Assembly (NCBI GenBank): GCA_903832625.1 | Contig: CAILCI010000065.1 | Coordinates: 124,001-188,000 of the forward strand | Length of the DNA stretch: 64,000 nt | DNA from: an uncultured Burkholderiales bacterium | Lineage (GTDB): Bacteria; Pseudomonadota; Gammaproteobacteria; Burkholderiales; Burkholderiaceae_C | Reading direction: 5' to 3' | Translations under genes and position numbers: made by a program | Notes under the pieces: generated by a model | Seen by the model: the letters and a program-made list of their open reading frames with translations, nothing else | Databases searched by the model: none | What the model was told of the DNA's origin: nothing | Shown: positions 26,670 to 35,597 of the stretch, piece after piece | How positions within the stretch are numbered: the stretch's first letter is position 1 | Layout of the letters: every line of letters begins with the position of its first letter

Positions 26670-28361
26670 TCAAGGCAGTGAGAACACCACCACAGAGTTG
26701 CCACGTTTGGCGTCGATCTGGTTATTGCCCCCTGCGGCCACGGCCACATATTGTTTGCCCTTGACGCTGTAGGACACGGCTGGCGCATTCACACCGGCGC
26801 CAGTTTGGTATTCCCAGAGTTTTTTGCCATTCGAGGCATCAAAAGCGCGGAACAAGCCATTGGCTTCGCCGTTGAACACCAAGTTGCCAGCGGTGGTCAA
26901 CACGCCGCCAATCAAAGGCTCATCGGTGTCAAACTTCCAAGCCACTTTGCCTGTGTCCACGTTCACAGCCGACAAACGACCTGATTGTTTCTCGCTGGGA
27001 ATGGTTTTGAAGGCGCCGCCCAACCAGAGTTTTCCGCCAGGATATTTGGAGGCTTCAACGTGGTAAGTCATGGGTTGCAACAAGTTGGCTGCATAGGTCA
27101 AACGGGTTTTGGGGTTGAAGGCCATAGGGCTCCACTCCACGCCGCCGTTGGCACCAAGCATCATTTTTGCGCCGTCTTTGGTGGGCAAAGTCCACAAACC
27201 ATCTTGCGGCACCATGGCTTCGGAGTAGCGAATCAGCTCGCCTGTGGCACGGTCATGCACATAGACATGACCTGTTTTGCCAGCGTGCATGGCCACTTTG
27301 ATCATCTTGCCGTCTTTGCCTTTGGCTTCGGTCAAGATGACGGGAGAGACCGAGTCCAAATCCCACACGTCGTGCGAGACGTATTGGTAATGCCATTTGT
27401 AGGCGCCGGTGTTGAGGTCCACCGCCACGATGGAGTCGGTGTAGAGGTTGTCACCAGGGCGCTCTGTGCCATAGAGGTCAGGGCTGGGGTTGCCGACCAC
27501 GAAGAACACGGTGTTGGTTTCTAAGTCAACCGCAGGAGCCATCCACACACCGCCGCCCAAGGTTTTGTAGAAGTCACCGCCTTGTTTGGCGAGCTGTGCT
27601 TTTTCTGCGGGAATGTCACGCAGCATGTTGCGACCTGTGGCGTCATTGGCTGCCCACACGCCTTCATGGCCTTTTTCAGGGATAGTGTGGAAAGTCCATT
27701 GGAGTTTGCCATCTTGGGCATCAAACGATTTCACGAAGCCGCGAATACCGTATTCACCGCCATTGGTACCAATCAGGATGCGACCATTCACGGCCACAGG
27801 TGCCATGGTTTCGGAGTAACCCAATTCTGGGTCGGCAATTTCATTGTTCCAAATCAGCTTGCCGGTTTTGGCATCCAAGGCCACCAAGCGAGCATCCAAC
27901 GTGCCCATGAACACACGGTCGCCCATGATGGCCACGCCACGGTTGTTGGGGCCACAGCAATAAGTGGTGACTGGACCCATTTTGTGTTTGTAGTGCCACA
28001 GTTGTTTGCCTGTCACCGCGTCAATCGCGTAGACATGGTTGTAAGAGGTGGTCAGGTACATCACGCCATCGACCACGATGGGCGCGGTTTCCATCGATTC
28101 CAAGACTTCGGTTTGGAAGGTGAAGGCCGGACGCAATTTAGCCACGTTGCCTGAGTTGATTTGTTTGGCGGGGTAGAAACGGGTTTGCTCGTAGCTGCCG
28201 TTGGAATGCAAGAAGTTGTTGCCGTCTTTGGCCGCAGCAGTTAGCTTGCCTTGGTCGACAGAAATATTTTGCGCCACGTCTGCGAATGCTGCAGATGCCA
28301 AGAAAGCACCTACTGCGGCACAGACTAATTTTTTACTCGCTGTCATCCGAATTGATTGCAT
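26670..28361 (-). CDS. PQQ-dependent methanol/alcohol dehydrogenase with lanthanide-type metal site
   Basis: 563-aa periplasmic quinoprotein with an eight-bladed propeller, starting at ATG 28361 after AAGGAG, with a signal peptide (cleavage near AFA|DVA). The vicinal Cys pair C135-C136 ([10 protein letters not shown]) stacks on PQQ. Metal ligands align as E203 (GGEYGIRG) and N291 (VGNPSPD), with catalytic D334 in HDVWDLD. D336, two residues after it, is the extra Asp that marks XoxF/PedH-type lanthanide enzymes. No C-terminal heme domain, so it needs a separate cytochrome (25999). The pqq genes lie just upstream on the same strand. Substrate alcohol unknown. Confidence 0.9.
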   Translation of the reverse strand: MQSIRMTASKKLVCAAVGAFLASAAFADVAQNISVDQGKLTAAAKDGNNFLHSNGSYEQTRFYPAKQINSGNVAKLRPAFTFQTEVLESMETAPIVVDGVMYLTTSYNHVYAIDAVTGKQLWHYKHKMGPVTTYCCGPNNRGVAIMGDRVFMGTLDARLVALDAKTGKLIWNNEIADPELGYSETMAPVAVNGRILIGTNGGEYGIRGFVKSFDAQDGKLQWTFHTIPEKGHEGVWAANDATGRNMLRDIPAEKAQLAKQGGDFYKTLGGGVWMAPAVDLETNTVFFVVGNPSPDLYGTERPGDNLYTDSIVAVDLNTGAYKWHYQYVSHDVWDLDSVSPVILTEAKGKDGKMIKVAMHAGKTGHVYVHDRATGELIRYSEAMVPQDGLWTLPTKDGAKMMLGANGGVEWSPMAFNPKTRLTYAANLLQPMTYHVEASKYPGGKLWLGGAFKTIPSEKQSGRLSAVNVDTGKVAWKFDTDEPLIGGVLTTAGNLVFNGEANGLFRAFDASNGKKLWEYQTGAGVNAPAVSYSVKGKQYVAVAAGGNNQIDAKRGNSVVVFSLP

Positions 28362-28553
28362 GAGAACTCCTTTAGATTGAACGATGCGAAATGCAAATCT
28401 CACTCCATGCGCTGAGGCACAAAACGCATCGTAGTCATCTGTCAATGCCCTGATGTGTCTCAGAAGAGACCGAAAAGGGAAAATACTTAGTTACGCTGTA
28501 AGTTTTGAACTCAGAAAATTGTTTTTAGAGTCAATTCTTTTGTTGGAGTCGAA

Positions 28554-29216
28554 ATGCGTGGCATTCAAAAATCAATCCTCATTATGTTGACCAGCAGTCT
28601 GTGCTGCTTTGGTTCTCATGTGTTTGCACAAACTGAGATCACACCTGGCGTGAATGCACAACTGATCGTGGCAGCGCGTCAAGGCGATTTAGCAGGCATA
28701 CAAAAAAGCCTGTCCCTTGGAGCAGCCCCCAATTCGCGCAATCGCTTGGGCAAAACACCGCTGTTCTTTGCGATTGAAAAAAATCGTCAAGACATGGTGC
28801 AACTCATGCTCGATTCAGGTGCGGACGTGAACATGGCGACGCTAGAAATGGTGACCCCACTCATCGCTGCGGCATACGCTGGCAATGTTCAGATTGTCGA
28901 TCTGTTGCTCAGCAAAAAGCCCAAGCTGGAAGAGACCGATAGGCTGCACAAATCGGCTTTGGTATATGCCGCTGGCATGGGCAACACTGCGGTCGTGGAT
29001 CATTTGCTAGCTGCAGGCGCAAAGATTGATGCGGCCTATATTGACGACCTCACCCCACTGATGTGGGCGGCCGGACAAGGACATGCAGAGACGGTGCGCT
29101 TACTCATCAGCAAAGGCGCTAACGCAGCGCTCAAAGATGAGCGCGGGCTCACGGCGCTTGATATGGCGCGACAAAACAAGCACCAAGCCGTGGTCGACAT
29201 CCTGAGTTCACGCTGA
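28554..29216 (+). CDS. Exported ankyrin-repeat protein
   Basis: 220 aa with a signal peptide (cleavage near VFA|QTE) and five to six ankyrin repeats (LIVAARQGDLAGIQKSLSLG, then TPLFFAIEKNRQDMVQLMLD, TPLIAAAYAGNVQIVDLLL, TPLMWAAGQGHAETVRLLI and so on). Ankyrin repeats mediate protein-protein contacts; in the periplasm they could act as a chaperone or inhibitor. Divergent from the PQQ dehydrogenase (192 bases between starts) and tail to tail with pqqE, whose end it overlaps by 9 bases. A good GGAG ribosome site precedes the ATG. Confidence 0.85.
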   Translation: MRGIQKSILIMLTSSLCCFGSHVFAQTEITPGVNAQLIVAARQGDLAGIQKSLSLGAAPNSRNRLGKTPLFFAIEKNRQDMVQLMLDSGADVNMATLEMVTPLIAAAYAGNVQIVDLLLSKKPKLEETDRLHKSALVYAAGMGNTAVVDHLLAAGAKIDAAYIDDLTPLMWAAGQGHAETVRLLISKGANAALKDERGLTALDMARQNKHQAVVDILSSR

Positions 29217-30332
29217 ACTGGCCAGAGAGTTCTTGGGATTTCTAAAGACCAACGGCTTGACCACCACGCGCTGATCATCAGGAATTTGCGCGTAGGCCAC
29301 TGCTTCCAGCACCTTGTGATGGTGCTCCGATTTATCGCACACTGGGTCAGCGTTGCTGGCGTCGCCACTGAGCATGTGAGCTTGGCAGCGGCAACCACCA
29401 TGGTCTTTTTCTTTGTCGGGGCAAGTTTTGCAGGGGTCTTTCATCCATGCGTCGCCACGGTAGTGGTTGAAGCCTTCCGAGTGGTACCAAATATCGCTCA
29501 CACTCATGTCGCGCACATTGGGGAAGTCAATGCCTTTGAGCATTTTGGCGGTGTGACAAGGCAGCGCCAAACCTTCGGGGGTGACGGTGAGAAACACATT
29601 GCCCCAGCCGTTCATGCACTTTTTGGGACGGTTTTCATAGTAGTCAGGCACAACAAACAAAATTTTGATGCGCTCACCATATTTGGCACGACAAGCTTGG
29701 GTCACACGTTCAGCGCGTTCGAGTTGTTCACGCGAAGGCAACAACTGATCGCGGTTGAGCTCAGCCCATGAGTAGTACTGGCTGTTGGCCAACTCCAAAT
29801 ACTCTGCACCCAATTGCACCGCCATGTCGATGATTTGTTCGATGTAGTCAATGTTCAAGCGATGAATCACGCAGTTGAGCACCATCGGCCAGTCGTGTGA
29901 CTTGATGATGGCCGCCGTGCGTTGCTTCAAATCAAAGGTTTTGGTGTGCGACAAAAAGTCGTTGAGCTCTTGCGTGGAGTCTTGAAACGACAACTGAATG
30001 TGGTCTAGCCCCGCGTCTTTCAGCGCCTTGGCGCGTGCCTCCGTGAGTCCCACGCCAGAGGTGAGCAAGTTGGTGTAGAAACCCAGCTTGTGCGCTTCGG
30101 TCACCAAAATTTCTAAGTCCTCTCGCAGCATGGGCTCACCGCCCGAAAAACCGCACTGCACGCTACCTGCCGCACGCGCCTCACGCAACACACGCAACCA
30201 GTCGTCGGTGGACAACTCGTCGGGCGTGTGTGCATAGTTGACGGGGTTGTAGCAAAACACACAATGCAATGGGCATTTGTAGGTCAATTCAGCCAGCAGC
30301 CACAGCGGTGGGCCAATTTGAGGTGTGCTCAT
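29208..30332 (-). CDS. pqqE: PQQ biosynthesis radical SAM protein PqqE
   Basis: 374-aa radical SAM/SPASM enzyme that forms the Glu-Tyr carbon-carbon link in PqqA, the first step of PQQ synthesis. The radical SAM cluster is CPLHCVFC (C-x3-C-x2-C). The auxiliary-cluster cysteines are in the C-terminal part (MNGWGNVFL region, CHTAKML, CKTCP, GGCRCQA). The ATG at 30332 overlaps the pqqD stop (ATGA); an upstream in-frame TTG is unnecessary. The 3' end overlaps the ankyrin gene. Confidence 0.95.
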   Translation of the reverse strand: MSTPQIGPPLWLLAELTYKCPLHCVFCYNPVNYAHTPDELSTDDWLRVLREARAAGSVQCGFSGGEPMLREDLEILVTEAHKLGFYTNLLTSGVGLTEARAKALKDAGLDHIQLSFQDSTQELNDFLSHTKTFDLKQRTAAIIKSHDWPMVLNCVIHRLNIDYIEQIIDMAVQLGAEYLELANSQYYSWAELNRDQLLPSREQLERAERVTQACRAKYGERIKILFVVPDYYENRPKKCMNGWGNVFLTVTPEGLALPCHTAKMLKGIDFPNVRDMSVSDIWYHSEGFNHYRGDAWMKDPCKTCPDKEKDHGGCRCQAHMLSGDASNADPVCDKSEHHHKVLEAVAYAQIPDDQRVVVKPLVFRNPKNSLASSA

Positions 30333-30610
30333 GGTTTGACCCAACCTTGTGTATGCGCCATTGCCAAAAAGCCCAGCACATCTGGGCTCAAGCCGGTCGC
30401 ATCAAACTCAGCCTCTAGCATGTCAATGACGGTTTGCACCGTCGTTACCCCGTCCAAGCGTTTCATGATTTCACCCGCGCTGCCATTGAGCTTGACCATG
30501 CCTTCGGGATAGAGCAAGACCCAGCTTTGTTGCGCTTCTTCCCATTGGAGTCGAAACAGCTTTGCAACGCTGGGGCAACTTTGTAAATCGATGGTGGGGC
30601 TTGCGCTCAT
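30329..30610 (-). CDS. pqqD: PQQ biosynthesis peptide chaperone PqqD
   Basis: 93-aa winged-helix-like RRE-type protein that binds PqqA and delivers it to PqqE. Characteristic segments are [21 protein letters not shown] (split here by normal variation), [16 protein letters not shown] and the C-terminal [11 protein letters not shown]. Starts within the pqqC stop and ends within the pqqE start, both by 4-base overlaps. Confidence 0.94.
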   Translation of the reverse strand: MSASPTIDLQSCPSVAKLFRLQWEEAQQSWVLLYPEGMVKLNGSAGEIMKRLDGVTTVQTVIDMLEAEFDATGLSPDVLGFLAMAHTQGWVKP

Positions 30611-31344
30611 GCTTTGGGTCCTGTCACGGCAATCTCACATTGGCTGAGCAAAATGGCGTCCGCCAAAGCCCACAGCACATCGAGCTTGAACTGCAAAATC
30701 TCCAGCGCACGCTCTTGCAAGGCGCGGGTTTGGCTGAAGTAGTTGAGTGTGAAATGCAGGCCGTGTTCGACATCGCGGCGGGCTTGGCTCAAACGGTTTT
30801 TAAAGTAATGCAAACCCGCCGCAGCCACCCACGGGTATTGCGTGGGCCAAGTGTCAATGCGTTGCTGATGAATGTGCGGCGCAAACAATTCGGTCAAGCT
30901 AGAGGCCACGGCTTCTTGCCAGGGTTGGCGGCGGGCAAAGTTGACATAGGCATCCACCGCGAATCGCGCCGCAGGCACCACGTAGCGCAAAGAGGTGACA
31001 TCGTCGCGACTCAAGCCCACGGCCTCGCCCAACCGAATCCAAGCCTCAATGCCGCCGGCATCTTGAATGCCGCCAATGGTGTAGCCATCGTGGTCCAAAA
31101 TGCGTTGAATCCATTCACGGCGAATGTCCACATCGTTGCAGTTGGACAAAATAGCCGCGTCTTTGACGGGAATAGAAATTTGGTAATAAAACCGATTGGC
31201 CACCCAGCCTTGCAGTTGTTTGGGCGTGAGCTCGCCCTTGCCCATCATGACGTGAAACGGGTGATGGATGTGGTAGCTGGTACTTTTGCCTCGCAGTTTG
31301 TCTTCAAACTCCGCATGGCTCCAAGGGGCTTGTTCGCTTGTCAT
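30607..31344 (-). CDS. pqqC: Pyrroloquinoline-quinone synthase PqqC
   Basis: 245-aa cofactorless oxidase that closes the ring and performs the final oxidation to PQQ. It shows the all-helical TENA/HO fold with conserved [33 protein letters not shown] and the HDG (ILDHDG) motif. Length is normal. Coupled to pqqB and pqqD by 4-base overlaps. Confidence 0.95.
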   Translation of the reverse strand: MTSEQAPWSHAEFEDKLRGKSTSYHIHHPFHVMMGKGELTPKQLQGWVANRFYYQISIPVKDAAILSNCNDVDIRREWIQRILDHDGYTIGGIQDAGGIEAWIRLGEAVGLSRDDVTSLRYVVPAARFAVDAYVNFARRQPWQEAVASSLTELFAPHIHQQRIDTWPTQYPWVAAAGLHYFKNRLSQARRDVEHGLHFTLNYFSQTRALQERALEILQFKLDVLWALADAILLSQCEIAVTGPKA

Positions 31345-32258
31345 AGGTTGATGTCCATACCGTCTTCACTCACCTCAATGCCGCGTCGGGTCAGCTCCGC
31401 CCGCTGTGGGCTTTGCTCATTCAAGATGGGATTGGTGTTGTTGATGTGAATCAAAATTTTTCGGGTGGTGGCAGGCAATTTGTCGAGCCACTCCAACATG
31501 CCGCCCGCGCCACTTTGGGGCAAATGCCCCATGGCGCGTGATGTTTTGGCAGACGCGCCCAAGGTGATCATTTCGTCATCTGTCCACAGCGTGCCGTCAA
31601 CCAGCACACAATCTGCGGCTTGCATGGCGTCCCACACATGTGGTTCGATCACGCCAAGGCCCGGAGCATAAAACAGTTTTTTACCTGTTTTGCTGTCTGT
31701 CACCGTGACCCCTACGTTGTCTCCCGGCTGGGGTTTGTCGCGATGGGGCGAATATGGCGGGGCGTTGCTAATGAGCGGCAACGCAGTGAAATGCAAGCCT
31801 TCCACGCCACTCATGGCAAAGCCTGTGGGCTCTAGCGGCACATCGTGCCAGTCGATGCCGCAGTAGTGTTCCAGCACCTTGAAAATAGGATTGCCGGTTG
31901 TCAGGTCTTCACGCACCAAGGAGTGACACCACAGCGCAAACCGCTGACGATGTTCGCGCAGCATGAACAAACCCGTGGTGTGGTCAATTTGCGCATCCAT
32001 CAAAAAAATAGCGCGAATCGCGGTGTCACGCAAAGCGCGTGCAGGCTGCAGTTCGGGGAAGGTTTTGATTTGACTCAGAATGTCCGGCGAAGCATTGAAC
32101 AACACCCAATCGGTGTGGTTGGCGCTGATGGCAATAGACGATTGGGTACGCGCCTTCAGATCGGGCGAACCTTGACGAAAAGCGTGGCAATTGGGGCAAT
32201 TGCAATTCCATTGAGGAAAACCACCGCCTGCTGCTGCCCCTAAAACATGAACTCGCAA
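31341..32258 (-). CDS. pqqB: PQQ biosynthesis hydrolase PqqB
   Basis: 305-aa metallo-beta-lactamase-fold protein proposed to hydroxylate the tyrosine part of the PQQ precursor. Conserved parts are [17 protein letters not shown], the metal-binding [13 protein letters not shown] and [12 protein letters not shown]. The family start falls on a TTG codon at 32258, preceded by GAGGAAAG at proper spacing; no ATG fits. It lies 69 bases after pqqA, separated from it by a terminator-like hairpin. Confidence 0.93.
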   Translation of the reverse strand: MRVHVLGAAAGGGFPQWNCNCPNCHAFRQGSPDLKARTQSSIAISANHTDWVLFNASPDILSQIKTFPELQPARALRDTAIRAIFLMDAQIDHTTGLFMLREHRQRFALWCHSLVREDLTTGNPIFKVLEHYCGIDWHDVPLEPTGFAMSGVEGLHFTALPLISNAPPYSPHRDKPQPGDNVGVTVTDSKTGKKLFYAPGLGVIEPHVWDAMQAADCVLVDGTLWTDDEMITLGASAKTSRAMGHLPQSGAGGMLEWLDKLPATTRKILIHINNTNPILNEQSPQRAELTRRGIEVSEDGMDINL

Positions 32259-32278
32259 AAGGCTTTCCTCAGTGAATT

Positions 32279-32313
32279 AAAAAAACCAGCCCACCACCAA
32301 AGCAATGGGCTGG
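32279..32313 (-). terminator. Terminator-like attenuator between pqqA and pqqB
   Basis: On the minus strand CCAGCCCA (32313-32306) pairs perfectly with TGGGCTGG (32293-32286) across a 12-base loop, followed by seven T (32285-32279). It sits directly after the pqqA stop and before the pqqB ribosome site. Partial termination here would give more pqqA than pqqBCDE transcript. Confidence 0.8.
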
Positions 32314-32326
32314 CCGAGCTCGTCGA

Positions 32327-32401
32327 TCAACGATTGGCGATGTACATGGTGATTTCAAAGCCAAAACGCATATCAGTAGCTGCAGGTGTTTGCCATTTCA
32401 T
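32327..32401 (-). CDS. pqqA: PQQ precursor peptide PqqA
   Basis: 24-residue peptide beginning MKWQTPAATDMRFGFE and ending with a short hydrophobic-basic tail. It contains the invariant Glu-x3-Tyr (EITMY) whose Glu and Tyr become PQQ. AGGAG lies 7 bases before the ATG. Too short for ordinary gene calling, but unmistakable by motif and by its position directly before pqqB. First gene of the minus-strand pqq operon. Confidence 0.95.
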   Translation of the reverse strand: MKWQTPAATDMRFGFEITMYIANR

Positions 32402-32519
32402 AGTGAGTCTCCTAGAAGTTACAGGTTCGCGACATGCGAGCTTGTTCATACCCTTGGGTACATTGCAGAGTTTGCTGCCAAGAGGGCTTGTGCAGCATCC
32501 GTAAATCATGGATTCAAGC

Positions 32520-32536
32520 CTCATGATTTTCATGAG
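32520..32536. promoter_or_regulatory. Palindrome in the pqqA/pip divergent promoter region
   Basis: CTCATGA-TTT-TCATGAG is a perfect 7-bp dyad about 120 bases upstream of pqqA and 73 bases upstream of the prolyl aminopeptidase start. A second, imperfect dyad (ACACG-N6-CGTGT, 32555-32570) lies between it and pip. Operator candidates; the LuxR-type regulator at 34946 is one possible binder. Confidence 0.35.
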
Positions 32537-32608
32537 ATTGCCAAGCTGACCCTTACACGTTCACCCGTGTGACTGGGGATGCGGGCAAATACCGCTAGGA
32601 TTGATCGC

Positions 32609-33595
32609 ATGGCTTTCACCCCACCCAGCGCAGCGCTCTACCCGCCCATTTCGCCAGACACAACAGGCTATTTGGATGTGGGACAAGGCCACCGCATTTA
32701 CTTTGAACAATTCGGTGCGCTCCATGGAATTCCAGCGGTTTTTCTGCACGGGGGGCCTGGCAGTGGCTGCAATGCGCAACACCGACAAATTTTTAACCCC
32801 AAGCTTTACCGCGCGGTGCTGTTTGACCAACGCGCTTGCGGGCGCAGTCAGGCGCAAGAGCCCTTGACCCACAACACCACCCAAGACTTGGTGCGCGATA
32901 TTGAAGCGCTGCGGCTGCATTTGGGGATCGAGCGTTGGTTGGTCGTGGGCGGCTCGTGGGGAGCGGGACTGTCTTTGGCCTACGCCAGCCAACATCCAGC
33001 GCAATGCTTGGGTCTGTTGCTACGCGGCGTGTTTTTGGGGCGCGAACAAGACCTGCATTGGTTTTTTCAAGACATGTGTCAACTCTTACCAGATGCTTGG
33101 GCTGAGCTTGTGTCAATTTTTCCAAGCCATGCGCACAAGCATTTGCTCAAGAATTTGCACGAAGGCTTGAACAGCAATGAACCCGAACGCGCCTTGGCCT
33201 GTGCTTTGGCTTGGCAAGCATGGGAGCGGTCTGTCACGGCGCGCGTGCGTGTTGTGGCTGAAAAAACTGCGCTGCACAGCCCAGCGGCTATTGAACTGAT
33301 CAACAAGTACCAGCTACAAAGCCACTACTTGGTCAATGCTTGTTTTTTGGCAAACACCCCGTTGCTCGAAGCGGCACGTACTTTGCCCAGCAGCTTGCCC
33401 GTGGGACTGGTGCATGGCAGGCTCGATTGGGTATGCCGCCCCAGTAGCGCGTGGGAGCTTCACACTAACATGTCACACAGCCAATTGATTTGGCTGGATG
33501 CCTGCGGCCACCTTTTGTTTGAGCCAGCGATGGCGCAGACCATTGTGGGCTTGCTCGACCAGTTTGCACAACACCAAAACTTTGAATCGCCATGA
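32609..33595 (+). CDS. pip: Prolyl aminopeptidase
   Basis: 328-aa cytoplasmic alpha/beta hydrolase (S33) that removes N-terminal proline. Signature motifs include HGGPGSG (oxyanion hole), DQRACGRS, and the nucleophile elbow VVGGSWGAGLSLAYA, where Ser lies in GGSWG. The catalytic Asp lies near GRLDWVCR and the His in DACGHLLFE. ATG 32609 follows AGGA. Its stop overlaps the kinase start by 4 bases, an unusual operon partner for a two-component system. Confidence 0.92.
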   Translation: MAFTPPSAALYPPISPDTTGYLDVGQGHRIYFEQFGALHGIPAVFLHGGPGSGCNAQHRQIFNPKLYRAVLFDQRACGRSQAQEPLTHNTTQDLVRDIEALRLHLGIERWLVVGGSWGAGLSLAYASQHPAQCLGLLLRGVFLGREQDLHWFFQDMCQLLPDAWAELVSIFPSHAHKHLLKNLHEGLNSNEPERALACALAWQAWERSVTARVRVVAEKTALHSPAAIELINKYQLQSHYLVNACFLANTPLLEAARTLPSSLPVGLVHGRLDWVCRPSSAWELHTNMSHSQLIWLDACGHLLFEPAMAQTIVGLLDQFAQHQNFESP

Positions 33596-34956
33596 GCCTG
33601 AGACTACAAGTCAACCTCATCATCACCAGCTTGCTGACGTTGTTTGCGTCGGTGCTCATCGGCGTTCAAATTGACAACACACGGCGCAGCGTGCACGAGG
33701 AAATTGTGGCGGCCAATGTGGTCGCAGGACAGTTTTTATCGCGTATGCAATGGATTTATCGCACTGACGGCTTGTACGGAATTGCAGATTTCCTGAACCA
33801 AATGGGACGCATCCGAGCCAACGACATCGAGCTGCACGACGAGTTCGACAAGGTGATTTACAAATCGCCACCCGCGACCTACAAACTCGGGCGCGAAGCA
33901 CCGAGTTGGTACAACACGATTGTGGCGCCACCCATTGAAGTCAAAGAAATTCAATTGCCCAACGGTAAATTGATTTTGCAAGCCAACACCTCGCGGGCAG
34001 TGCTCGATGGCTGGGATGATCTCCACCCCATGCTGTGGGCGGTGTTGACAGGTTTTGTGCTCACCAACCTCTTGGTGTATGCCCTCATGGGGCGTGCGCT
34101 CAAGCCACTGCACCAATTGGCACAAAGCCTGCAACTCATGGCACATGGCAAGTACAGCACGCGGTTGCCCATGCTGCGCGGCAGCGAGGGGCGGGAAATC
34201 AGCTCCGCCTTCAACCAAATGGCACAGTCGGTGCAAGACAGCATTGAAGCCAAGCGACAAGCGCAGGCCGCCACCTTGGCGCTGGCCGAGAACCGCGAAC
34301 TCACCCAAATGATTCAAGAGCGCATTGAGCAAGAGCGCGGTGCAATATCGCGCGAACTGCATGACGAGCTAGGACAACAAGTCACCGCCATCAAAAGCTT
34401 AAGCCTGGGCATTGCCAGACGTGCCGAAAACTCAGACGCCACCATTGAAAACTCAGCCCGCATGGTGATGGACTGCGCCGATCAAATCTACGACGGCATG
34501 CACCGCATGATTGCCAAACTCCGTCCATTTGCCTTAGACCATTTTGGCTTGGATGAAGCCTTGATCGATTTTTTAGCCGATTGCCGACTCCAACATCCCG
34601 AACTCGTGATCGAAGCGACCATTCCTGCCTCGGTGCGCAAGCTCGACGACACCCTGGCGACTGCCATTTATCGGATTGTGCAAGAAGCCGTCAACAACAC
34701 CCTGCGCCACGCGCAAGCCAAACATTTGAGTGTGAGCCTCACCTTGGAGGCGCAAGGTTTGCAAATTGATTTGATCGATGACGGCTGCGGCTTGGTTGAG
34801 CAATTCACCAAACACGGACATTTCGGAATTTCAGGGATGCGCGAACGCGTCCACGCATTTGGGGGAAGGTTTGAATTGCGACAATCCCAACCCTGCGGTG
34901 TTTGGGTTCATGCCAGCTTTCCGTTACTTCACAAAGACACACAAAATGACGCATAA
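33592..34956 (+). CDS. NarL-type sensor histidine kinase
   Basis: 454-aa membrane kinase: helices at about 6-26 and 153-175 flank a periplasmic sensor (about 30-150). HAMP (about 176-225), a coiled coil and a HisKA_3 domain follow, with phospho-acceptor H257 in SRELHDELGQQV. The HATPase domain contains ATAIYRIVQEAVNNTLRHA (N box), DDGCG and GHFGISGMRERV. Related to UhpB/NarX-type kinases. It overlaps the regulator gene by 11 bases. Signal unknown; location beside the pqq operon suggests a link to alcohol oxidation, as with the NarL-type regulators of other quinoprotein systems, but this is inference. Confidence 0.9.
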   Translation: MSLRLQVNLIITSLLTLFASVLIGVQIDNTRRSVHEEIVAANVVAGQFLSRMQWIYRTDGLYGIADFLNQMGRIRANDIELHDEFDKVIYKSPPATYKLGREAPSWYNTIVAPPIEVKEIQLPNGKLILQANTSRAVLDGWDDLHPMLWAVLTGFVLTNLLVYALMGRALKPLHQLAQSLQLMAHGKYSTRLPMLRGSEGREISSAFNQMAQSVQDSIEAKRQAQAATLALAENRELTQMIQERIEQERGAISRELHDELGQQVTAIKSLSLGIARRAENSDATIENSARMVMDCADQIYDGMHRMIAKLRPFALDHFGLDEALIDFLADCRLQHPELVIEATIPASVRKLDDTLATAIYRIVQEAVNNTLRHAQAKHLSVSLTLEAQGLQIDLIDDGCGLVEQFTKHGHFGISGMRERVHAFGGRFELRQSQPCGVWVHASFPLLHKDTQNDA

Positions 34957-35593
34957 ATTAACCGTGATGTTGGTCGATGACCATGCCGTTGTGCGCGTAG
35001 GTTTTAAGCTTTTGCTGCAATCCACACCCGACATTGAGGTGGTAGCCGAAGCTGCTTCGGGCGAAGAAGCGTGTCAGCTCTACACCGAAAAATTTCCTGA
35101 CGTTGTGGTGATGGACATTGCCATGACGGGCATGGGCGGCTTAGAAGCCATTCGCCGCTTGACCACCAAACACAAAGAGGTTTGCGTTTTGGCGCTGTCT
35201 GCCCATGAAGACATCAGCCATCCCTTGCGTGCTTTACAAGCGGGTGCAATGGGTTATTTGTCCAAGCGCAGCGCACCCGAGGTGTTGATTGATGCAATTC
35301 GAGCCGTCATCAAAGGTCAGCGCTACATCGATGCACAAATTGCACAGCGCTTGGCCATGCAAAGCATTCGTGGTGAAGAAACCCCAGTTGAAAAACTCTC
35401 AGCACGCGAGTTCGAAGTGTTTGCCCAATTAGCGCGTGGACAAACTGTGGCGCAAATTTCTGAAACCCTCAATGTGTCGAGCTCTACGGTCGGCACCCAC
35501 CTCTACAACATCAAGCAAAAGTTAGGCTTGAGCAACCAAGCCGAAATGACGCTGCTCGCAGTGCGTCATGGCTTGATTTCGGTGTCCGATTAA
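34946..35593 (+). CDS. NarL/LuxR-family response regulator
   Basis: 215 aa: receiver domain (about 5-120) with phospho-acceptor D57 in DVVVMDIAM, acidic pair D11-D12 and the Lys in GYLSKRSA. A C-terminal LuxR HTH (about 148-210) reads LSAREFEVFAQLARGQTVAQ and NVSSSTVGTHLYNIKQKLGL. The start at ATG 34946 is where the receiver strand begins (KLTVMLVDDH) and lies inside the kinase gene. It pairs with the kinase upstream. Similar regulators (AgmR/ErdR type) control PQQ alcohol dehydrogenases in pseudomonads, a plausible but untested role here. Confidence 0.92.
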   Translation: MTHKLTVMLVDDHAVVRVGFKLLLQSTPDIEVVAEAASGEEACQLYTEKFPDVVVMDIAMTGMGGLEAIRRLTTKHKEVCVLALSAHEDISHPLRALQAGAMGYLSKRSAPEVLIDAIRAVIKGQRYIDAQIAQRLAMQSIRGEETPVEKLSAREFEVFAQLARGQTVAQISETLNVSSSTVGTHLYNIKQKLGLSNQAEMTLLAVRHGLISVSD

Positions 35594-35597
35594 AAGC

